11,923 bases of DNA. Source: Caryophanales bacterium. GTDB lineage: Bacteria > Bacillota_I > Bacilli_A > RFN20 > CAG-826. Below the pieces are notes generated by a model that saw only the letters and a list, made by a program, of their open reading frames with translations, searched no databases and was not told where the DNA came from. Positions 1 to 5,654 of the stretch are shown here, piece after piece (the first letter of the stretch is position 1; every line of letters begins with the position of its first letter). The stretch lies in assembly GCA_028726925.1 (NCBI GenBank), contig JAQYPI010000038.1:1-11923 (forward strand), in the 5' to 3' direction. Position numbers and translations under genes: made by a program.

Positions 1-755
1 CCAAGCAAGCCCACGACGGAAGAATACTCTTTGAAGGCGCCAATAAAGCTTGTGACCGTGATGTAGAGGATTTGTGGAGAAAGCAAAGGCACCGTAACTT
101 TCCAGGTGGTTTTCAGACGACCCGCCCCATCGATTTTTGCCGCTTCATAATACTGGCGATCGATGCCTTCGAGACCGGAGAGGAAAATGAGAATCTTATA
201 GGGTAACGCGGACCAAATGACATAAAGACACAAGACGAACATCGTGCTTTCCCACGTCGCGGCGTTGTCCGTGAGCCACGCGGTGCTGAGGCCGAAAAGA
301 CGATTCCAGATTCCGAATTGGGAGAAAAGCAAGGAGAAAACCATGCCGACGGCAATCACGTTCGTGACGTAAGGCATGAAGAAAACGGTTTGGAAGAATT
401 TCTTGAACGGCTTGATGGAGTGGATGAGGATGGCAATCAGCAAGGAAAGGATGACGGAGATGGGGACGGTCACGAACGTGATGAACATCGTGTTCCAAAA
501 AGCGCTGTGCTCGGCGGGATTCAAAGAGAAGAACTCTTTGTAGAAAACGCCGCTCCCCTCATAACGCTCGGCAAGGCCTAGAACATATTGATAGTTGTAT
601 AGGGTGAATCCATTATTCTCGCCGGTGACGTTGTTGTAATCCTTCAAAAAGGAAGCAACAAGGGTCGAGATGATGGGATAGAACGTGAAAATGGCCATCA
701 ACACCAAGACGGGTGCGAGATAGAGCCAAGCTTTCCACTGATTCTTCTTATCCAT
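1..755 (-). CDS. MalF/UgpA-type sugar ABC transporter permease, C-terminus beyond the window
   Basis: Membrane permease subunit of a carbohydrate-importing ABC transporter, partnering with the ATPase just upstream. About 251 codons are present, starting MDKKNQWKAWLYLAPVLVLM, and the frame is open to the left edge. Hydrophobic segments lie near residues 10-31, 85-110, 122-145 and 165-190. The cytoplasmic EAA loop that docks onto the ATPase starts at E204-A205-A206 and continues with DGAG (209-212) and a VPLLSP ending, the hallmark of binding-protein-dependent permeases of the MalF/UgpA group. The first periplasmic loop is moderately enlarged (about residues 38-84). Start choice: the ATG lies 3 nt after the TGA of the ATPase gene, with AAAAGGA about 12 nt upstream, so the two are surely co-transcribed. 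The partner permease (MalG type) and binding protein are not seen and may lie further left. The sugar cannot be read from sequence; family assignment is secure. Confidence 0.9.
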   Translation of the reverse strand, partial: MDKKNQWKAWLYLAPVLVLMAIFTFYPIISTLVASFLKDYNNVTGENNGFTLYNYQYVLGLAERYEGSGVFYKEFFSLNPAEHSAFWNTMFITFVTVPISVILSLLIAILIHSIKPFKKFFQTVFFMPYVTNVIAVGMVFSLLFSQFGIWNRLFGLSTAWLTDNAATWESTMFVLCLYVIWSALPYKILIFLSGLEGIDRQYYEAAKIDGAGRLKTTWKVTVPLLSPQILYITVTSFIGAFKEYSSVVGLL

Positions 756-758
756 GGA

Positions 759-2198
759 TCATAAGGGAATCCTTTTCCCGGTCTCCTTGTCGAAAAGATA
801 GATCTTGGTGGGCTTGATGGCGAAGCGATGACGGCCGTTTTCGATCTCAATGTCGCTATCGATGATGGCCTTCCCGAGGGTTTGCTCGCCAAGCGGGGAA
901 GAAAAGATGAGGGTCGTGTCTCTCCCTTGGGTCAGGACGTCTTGAACGTCCACGGTGAAAACGAGGTCTTTTTTCTTGGGAAGCGGGAGGAAACCTTCCG
1001 GGCGAATCCCGACGAGGACATCCTGGTTCTCAAGGGTCTTCGGCGTTTCCAAAACGGGCTCTTCTCCCAAGAGCAGGAATCCATCTTTGATCGTTCCGCG
1101 GAAAACATTGATCGGAGGGGTTCCGAGGAATTTGGCGACGAAAAGGCAATTGGGGTCCCGGTAGATTTCCTGCGGCTTGCCAATTTGGCGTTCCTCACCG
1201 TTCTCCATCACGCAGATGCGGTCGCAGATGGACATTGCTTCTTCTTGGTCGTGGGTGACGAAGACCGTCGTGATTTTGGTGGCTTGCTGAACTCGCCGAA
1301 TCTCTTCGCGCGTTTGGATGCGAAGGCGGGCATCGAGATTGGAAAAAGGTTCGTCCAAAAGAAGAACCCGAGGGCGTTTCACGAGGGCTCTCGCGATTGC
1401 GACGCGTTGCTGCTGGCCTCCCGAGAGCTCGCTAGGCTTGCGGCCGAGATAATCCTCGATTTGGACGAGTTTGGCGGTTTCTCTCACCAAGGTGTCGCGT
1501 TCGTCTTTGGTCAAGCGGCGATGAATCGTGGTTGCCTGGCCATCGCGAAGCAGGATGTAATCATCCCCGACGGCGAAACCCTTATTTTTCCAATCCTGAA
1601 GTTTCTTCGCCTTTCTCTCTTTGGACAAAGAAAGGAGAAGTTGAAGGGAATTCGCATACCCTTCCTCGCTCTTTTTGATTTTGGACACGATTTCCTTCGC
1701 CAAAGAGGGCGTGATGCGGAAGGCGCGGATGAGTTCTTCAATGGCGGTATCGTTTCCGCGTTTCCCCGCTCCTTTTTCCAAACAGGCGATAAGCGTATCT
1801 TGCTGGAGAAGGACCTCCTGCAGGACGTCTTCGTATTCGACGTCGTGGGCTTTTTGCTCCTCTTCGATGACGAGATTCGTCAAAGGGAATTCCACGTTCT
1901 TATAGACCGTCATGTGAGGATAAAGGGCGTAGTTTTGGAACACGAGACCGATGCCTCGTTTTTCCGGATCCAAGTGGGTCACGTCGTCCTCGTCGAAATA
2001 GATGAAACCAGACGTGGGATCCTTGAGGCCGGCAATCATGTAAAGCGTGGTGCTCTTGCCGCATCCGGAAGGGCCAAGAAGCCCCATCAGTTCTCCATCT
2101 TTGATGACGAGATCCAAGTCCGATACGGCTTTTGTGGGCTTCCCATCCTTATCTCTTGAGGGAAATTCCTTGTTCAAATGCTCGATGCGTATTTCCAT
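759..2198 (-). CDS. malK: MalK/UgpC/MsmK-type sugar ABC transporter ATPase with about 115-residue insert
   Basis: ATP-hydrolysing subunit of a carbohydrate importer, acting on the cytoplasmic face with the permease encoded 3 nt downstream. In 479 residues it shows Walker A GPSGCGKST (42-50, K48), the Q-loop Q88, the signature LSGGQ (258-262), Walker B LLLDEP (279-284) with E283, the D-loop NLDA and the switch H316, so all catalytic elements are intact. The C-terminal about 120 residues form the MOP/OB-type regulatory domain of this family (IRPEG motif). Unusual: Q-loop and signature lie 170 residues apart instead of about 53, because a charged, helix-rich insert (about residues 110-225) interrupts the helical subdomain. 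I recall comparable large inserts in mycoplasma MalK homologues. The normal LTKDER..EDYLGRKPS approach to the signature resumes after it, arguing against a frameshift. No clear Shine-Dalgarno precedes the ATG, and a TATAAT box ends 14 nt upstream. The substrate is unproven, so the symbol denotes family only. Confidence 0.93.
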   Translation of the reverse strand: MEIRIEHLNKEFPSRDKDGKPTKAVSDLDLVIKDGELMGLLGPSGCGKSTTLYMIAGLKDPTSGFIYFDEDDVTHLDPEKRGIGLVFQNYALYPHMTVYKNVEFPLTNLVIEEEQKAHDVEYEDVLQEVLLQQDTLIACLEKGAGKRGNDTAIEELIRAFRITPSLAKEIVSKIKKSEEGYANSLQLLLSLSKERKAKKLQDWKNKGFAVGDDYILLRDGQATTIHRRLTKDERDTLVRETAKLVQIEDYLGRKPSELSGGQQQRVAIARALVKRPRVLLLDEPFSNLDARLRIQTREEIRRVQQATKITTVFVTHDQEEAMSICDRICVMENGEERQIGKPQEIYRDPNCLFVAKFLGTPPINVFRGTIKDGFLLLGEEPVLETPKTLENQDVLVGIRPEGFLPLPKKKDLVFTVDVQDVLTQGRDTTLIFSSPLGEQTLGKAIIDSDIEIENGRHRFAIKPTKIYLFDKETGKRIPL

Positions 2199-2201
2199 AA
2201 T

Positions 2202-2218
2202 TGATGGTATCCATTATA
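2202..2218 (-). promoter_or_regulatory. Probable -10 box of malK with overlapping short inverted repeat
   Basis: On the minus strand a perfect TATAAT occupies 2218-2213, ending 14 nt before the malK ATG, so transcription would start about 7-8 nt before the start codon. No convincing -35 hexamer is found 15-18 nt upstream. A small inverted repeat, TGATGG-TAT-CCATTA (plus strand 2202-2216, one mismatch), overlaps the box and could be an operator, though it is short enough to be chance. This gives malK-malF a possible transcript separate from the RDD genes, whose last stop codon lies at 2240-2238. Confidence 0.4.
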
Positions 2219-2237
2219 TGCGCGCGCCAAGGATTTC

Positions 2238-3161
2238 TTAGTCTTTTTTGCACTCATAGGCCGCGAATTCAATCGCGTTTTTGAAGATCCTTCGTTCTTG
2301 ATCGTCAACGGGATACACTCCGATGACGTATTGGTCGACCCCTTGACGGTCCTTTCGCAGGATTTGCATGGTCAAAGTGATCCCGAGGGGAAGGAGGAAC
2401 GCGAGAATCGAGCCCCAAAAAAGGAAAACAAACTGGAAGAGCCAAAGCAAAAGTTGCTTTTTCCAGGAAACCGAGAACCCGTTTTTGCCGACGGAAGAGA
2501 GGTGCGCGAGTTTCATCCCGATCGTTTTCTTGCCTCGGGAGAAAGACAAGGGGATGGCTAAATATACGATGGCGTGAGCCAGACTAAAAGCTATCCCCGC
2601 GGCGGATAATTCCATGAACAAAAGGAACCGGGTGGCCTCCGAATACTCGGGGATACGTTCCAAATAGCCGAGCGCCTCGGTTTGGTAATTGTCTTCGAAA
2701 AACGTCAAGTATGTCTCGTCATAATCGGGGTTTGAATAGAGACGATTTCCCTCGTCGTCGAAAAGCGAAAGCCCGTTCACGTTATACGCCTGCTTTTCCC
2801 TTTGATAGGCGTTTGCCCCGTCTTGGATCGAATGTTCGGGAAGAAAAACCCCATAGAAGAAATCAAGCGCTTCCTCGTAAGCAACCCCCTTTTCCTTTTT
2901 GGTGATGTCTTGACTTTGTAGATAATCGCTTAGCAAGACGACTCCTTCTTCATCTGGGACATAGAGCTTCGAATCTTTCTGAATCGTCTCTCGTTCCGCG
3001 ATGGTATCCTGGAAGGGAGGCGTGGCTTTCAAGATGCTATGAGCGCCGAAAAGAAGGGCGCTTCCTAAAAGAAAAAGCAAAAGCAAATCAAGGAACGAGG
3101 AAAAGAAAATCCTCGAAAAGAGCGGGGTTTGGTAGGTGAGTTCCTTGGTTTCCTCATTCAT
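2238..3161 (-). CDS. RDD-family membrane protein with large loop (second of tandem pair)
   Basis: Integral membrane protein of 307 residues, MNEETKELTYQ at its start. RDD hallmarks: R17 and D25 in the first membrane helix (about 17-43), a second helix about residues 185-212 ending in LAIPLS, then KKTIGMKLAHL, which corresponds to the family's TLGK-type motif, a third hydrophobic region about 232-260, and a C-terminal RKDRQGVDQYVIGVYPV matching the closing segment. Helices 1 and 2 are separated by about 140 polar, Tyr/Asp/Glu-rich residues, whereas ordinary RDD domains have a short loop here. The start overlaps the end of the preceding RDD gene by 8 nt and has AAGGGGGT about 6 nt upstream. The frame is open for 67 more codons upstream, but that stretch is antisense-like, Ser/Pro-rich and overlaps the neighbour, so I reject it. 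Some RDD proteins are reported as ion or solute transporters; the function here is unknown. Confidence 0.85.
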   Translation of the reverse strand: MNEETKELTYQTPLFSRIFFSSFLDLLLLFLLGSALLFGAHSILKATPPFQDTIAERETIQKDSKLYVPDEEGVVLLSDYLQSQDITKKEKGVAYEEALDFFYGVFLPEHSIQDGANAYQREKQAYNVNGLSLFDDEGNRLYSNPDYDETYLTFFEDNYQTEALGYLERIPEYSEATRFLLFMELSAAGIAFSLAHAIVYLAIPLSFSRGKKTIGMKLAHLSSVGKNGFSVSWKKQLLLWLFQFVFLFWGSILAFLLPLGITLTMQILRKDRQGVDQYVIGVYPVDDQERRIFKNAIEFAAYECKKD

Positions 3162-4257
3162 GGGAGACCCCCTTCTGGACGAGGTAAAGATGGGCAAGGC
3201 GTTCCAACGCGCTTCTTTTTTCTTGGAAAAAGGAAGGCAACTCGTTGAGGCAAACGAGAGCGAGGGAAAAACAGGCGAAGTCGAAGAGGGAGAGCGGCCC
3301 CAAAAGAGGGGAGAAGGGGGAGGCAAGACCGAAAGAGAAGAAACTAGGCAGGAGAGCAACAAGCGGGAGGAGAAGGAGAGAGGGCAAGAAGAGCGTCAGC
3401 AAATCGCCTGTGCGAGGCGTGTTCCCGTTTTGGGGGACGAATCGAAGTTTTAACGCTCTTGCTCCAAGAGTTCTGCCATCCGCGCACAAAGGAATGACCA
3501 ACTGGAAAGCGACAAGGGAAAGGAAGGAGCATGCCAGAACCGAAAGGGTGAGCGCCCGTTCGATGGAAACGGCGATCCGTTGCTGCTTGCCGAGAAGCTC
3601 CACGTAAGGGAGATAATGGGTGGATAGATCCTTTACGCAATCGCTGAGCAAGGCGACATAAAGATGGAGGAACGCTTCTTTCGCTTTCGCCCCTTTTTGA
3701 TAGGATTCGTCGCGAATGCCCTCATCAATCGTCTTGGCACATTCCAAGTCGAAAAACGGATAGCCATCGGAAACAAATGAAACGTCCTTGGAAGAAAATA
3801 AGCGAGAACGGTAGGCGCTTTCGCCATAGTCTCCCGGTTCGTCATAGGAAGAAAGGCGCGCCGGTTTGAAGGAAGCGAGATATTGGAACACGCGATCGTT
3901 GCTTTCGCTTGCAGGAATGACGGAATCGTAAAGGGAGGCGAGGTCATTCTCCGGCAAACCGCCTTCAAGAAGACTAGCCTTGGTCAGAGAAAGCAAATGG
4001 TCGTTGGCTAGATCATTGAACGATGAAAGGCCTCCCCCCTCGGTGAAGGTATTCAAATAGGATGCTTCGATGATCGTCCCCATGTCCTTTTGAACGTTGG
4101 CCAAGGACGAGATTTCTTGCCGTACCGAAGGGAAACTCTGCGCGATGGGTGTGCCCAAAAGGGACAAAAAGCAAGAACCCGCGGAAGCGATGAGGAAATC
4201 AAGGAGAAAGAGGGAAAGCCTCTTCCCCCGTTTTGGGCTCAGAGTTTCTTCAGCCAT
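3154..4257 (-). CDS. RDD-family membrane protein with large loop (first of tandem pair)
   Basis: Integral membrane protein of 367 residues, a divergent paralogue of the gene that follows. R13 and D20 sit in the first membrane helix (about 13-38); a second helix (about 228-255) is followed by ADGRTLGARALKLRFV, a clear RDD-family motif; two more hydrophobic stretches follow, and the protein closes with EKRSALERLAHLYLVQ, matching the family's last element. About 190 hydrophilic residues separate helices 1 and 2, far more than in typical RDD proteins, and contain no domain I recognise. The ATG lies inside the end of the SIR2-like gene (19-nt overlap) with GGAGA about 9 nt upstream, and the 3' end overlaps the next RDD gene by 8 nt. 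The overlaps imply translational coupling of all three. Role and substrate are unknown; the family call rests on motif order and topology. Confidence 0.82.
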   Translation of the reverse strand: MAEETLSPKRGKRLSLFLLDFLIASAGSCFLSLLGTPIAQSFPSVRQEISSLANVQKDMGTIIEASYLNTFTEGGGLSSFNDLANDHLLSLTKASLLEGGLPENDLASLYDSVIPASESNDRVFQYLASFKPARLSSYDEPGDYGESAYRSRLFSSKDVSFVSDGYPFFDLECAKTIDEGIRDESYQKGAKAKEAFLHLYVALLSDCVKDLSTHYLPYVELLGKQQRIAVSIERALTLSVLACSFLSLVAFQLVIPLCADGRTLGARALKLRFVPQNGNTPRTGDLLTLFLPSLLLLPLVALLPSFFSFGLASPFSPLLGPLSLFDFACFSLALVCLNELPSFFQEKRSALERLAHLYLVQKGVSHE

Positions 4258-5528
4258 TCGCCAATCTCCGCATAGTCATCGACCCAAACGATGATCAGAT
4301 CGAAGGAGAAGAAATAGGAAGCGATCGTCTCGAACGCTTTTTCTTCGTATCCTTCTTCCTTTTTCATGAAGATGAAGTTGAATTTCAAGTAGTTCTGGGC
4401 CAATTCCAACAAACGTTTCATGTCGGGGTCGGTCAAGGAAATCCCAAGGAAAAAGCACACGTTGAATTTGAAATCGTGAAGTTGTTTCGCGACGTTCCAA
4501 GAATAGGGATTGTTATAGAGGTAGTAGTAGTCCGATTCCGTGAAAATCAAGGAATCCGTGAATTTCCTTTGGTCGTATCGTTCGTAAGGCAACAAACCGT
4601 GCACGTGATAGATGGTCGCGACGGCGTTCTTGACCGAAAAAGAATTGTCGTCATAGACGGTGCAATAAAGAAGCTTCCTTTTTTTGCAAAGGTACTCAAG
4701 GTTCGTGTCGTAGTTATAGGTGATGACCGAGGTTCCCGGATGGGCTTCGAGAAAGTCAACGCATTTATAGAGGGTGCTATTTGGGTCGTTGAAGGATCTC
4801 GCTTCCTCGAATTCGTAAAGCTCATGGGCCAAAGCCTTGTAAACATGGAACGTGCTGCTTCGGTAGAGAGAGGGCGAAGTCAGGAGGTCTTTTCCGGCGT
4901 AATGATGCACCTCCGCCTCGTCTTCTTCCGAGCCGCCATAGTAAGTAGAGTTCAGGGAAGTGACGAGCTCGGTCCAATTCTTGGCCCCGTAGTCCTTGTT
5001 GATGCCGGCGCCCATGACGAGATCGATGGGGAGTTTCGAAACGAAGAGCCTCATGAGCCAAAGCAAAAAGGGCTCATTCTTTTGGCTATCGTCTTTCCGG
5101 GCCAAGATGCGATTGATGAAGCTTTGTTCCCCTTGGCCTTCGAAATGCAAATTGAAGGGCTTTCCTTCGAGAATGCCGGTCGCGACAAAATCCGAGTTCG
5201 AAAAATAAGCGTGGAATGCTTGCTTGGGCACATAAAGGTCGGCGGTGCGTTTTTTCGAAATCGCGAAAAGGTTGATCTCCCCCGGTTTATCGACCGCTTC
5301 AAAATCGACGCGGGCGGTGGAGGAGAAGATGTGGATTGCGTATTTGTGGACGTCTGATCCCTTTCCGACGATCGCCTTGAAGTTGCATGTGGGGTCGAAA
5401 TGGAAACCAAAGGAGCGAAGAATCACCTCGTCATGTCGGACCCCCGCGAGGTAAAAAAGATACAGCAGGAGAAACAGGGCTTTTTTCTCCATGGCATAGG
5501 ATTCTTTTTGAACGCGATTCATGGGCAT
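4239..5528 (-). CDS. SIR2-like (SIR2_2-type) putative NAD-binding/NADase protein
   Basis: Protein of 429 residues if started at the first ATG (a second in-frame ATG is at 5522, a third at 5492). The C-terminal about 260 residues carry the SIR2-like motif series: GAGINKDYG (G173-A174-G175), the nucleotide-loop equivalent; TYNYD (N272, D274); HVHG (H310, the sirtuin catalytic His position); a TESDYYYLY stretch; and FLGISLTDPDMKRLLE (G362). This order is typical of SIR2-like domains in bacterial phage-defence and stress proteins, several of which hydrolyse NAD+. The N-terminal about 165 residues match nothing I recognise; residues 17-30 (ALFLLLYLFYLAGV) are strongly hydrophobic and could anchor it to the membrane or be a buried helix. 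A good sigma-A promoter ends 13 nt before the ATG and no Shine-Dalgarno is seen. It leads an overlapping operon with two RDD proteins. NADase activity and a defence role are inference; the domain call is firm. Confidence 0.85.
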   Translation of the reverse strand: MPMNRVQKESYAMEKKALFLLLYLFYLAGVRHDEVILRSFGFHFDPTCNFKAIVGKGSDVHKYAIHIFSSTARVDFEAVDKPGEINLFAISKKRTADLYVPKQAFHAYFSNSDFVATGILEGKPFNLHFEGQGEQSFINRILARKDDSQKNEPFLLWLMRLFVSKLPIDLVMGAGINKDYGAKNWTELVTSLNSTYYGGSEEDEAEVHHYAGKDLLTSPSLYRSSTFHVYKALAHELYEFEEARSFNDPNSTLYKCVDFLEAHPGTSVITYNYDTNLEYLCKKRKLLYCTVYDDNSFSVKNAVATIYHVHGLLPYERYDQRKFTDSLIFTESDYYYLYNNPYSWNVAKQLHDFKFNVCFFLGISLTDPDMKRLLELAQNYLKFNFIFMKKEEGYEEKAFETIASYFFSFDLIIVWVDDYAEIGEWLKKL

Positions 5529-5541
5529 TACCAGCGCACTA

Positions 5542-5570
5542 ATCCTAGGGAAAAGGGGCTGGAAAGTCAA
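5542..5570 (-). promoter_or_regulatory. Sigma-A-type promoter for the SIR2-RDD-RDD operon
   Basis: On the minus strand TTGACT (5570-5565) is followed after exactly 17 nt by TAGGAT (5547-5542). The expected start point is near 5535, only about 7 nt before the ATG at 5528, so the mRNA would have almost no leader. This also supports translation starting at 5528 or 5522 rather than at the TTG at 5570, which lies inside the -35 box. Confidence 0.6.
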
Positions 5571-5620
5571 AGACTACCAAAGGTAACCCCAGAAGAAACC
5601 GCTTCGCGAAAGAAAAAGAT

Positions 5621-5648
5621 TTCACACGACAAGGGGTTGCATTATACT
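5621..5648 (+). promoter_or_regulatory. Promoter of the decarboxylase-deiminase gene, leaderless geometry
   Basis: TTCACA (5621-5626) and TATACT (5643-5648) are separated by 16 nt. The seventh base after the -10 box is the A of the ATG at 5655, so transcription would begin at or next to the start codon. The nearest purine-rich run, AAGGGG at 5631-5636, is 18 nt from the ATG and lies in the promoter spacer, so it is not a ribosome binding site. Read on the minus strand, 5646-5641 is a perfect TATAAT, so the same element could also fire leftwards. An 8-bp palindrome TTCGCGAA lies just upstream at 5603-5610. Confidence 0.6.
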
Positions 5649-5654
5649 TGCCGC

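Noticed and set aside
828..2159. 443-codon open frame on the plus strand
   Set aside because: Antisense to the MalK-type ATPase, which has every catalytic motif; no start signal or domain in the opposite frame.
3162..3362. 67-codon upstream extension of the second RDD gene
   Set aside because: Overlaps the first RDD gene deeply and is low-complexity Ser/Pro; the ATG at 3161 has a good AAGGGGGT site and starts a proper RDD N-terminus.
4233..5357. 374-codon open frame on the plus strand
   Set aside because: Antisense to the SIR2-like gene, which has the motif series, promoter and operon overlaps; the plus-strand protein resembles nothing known.
5400..5654. 85-codon upstream extension of the decarboxylase frame
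   Set aside because: Runs through the divergent SIR2 gene and across both promoters; the known family N-terminus fits the ATG at 5655.
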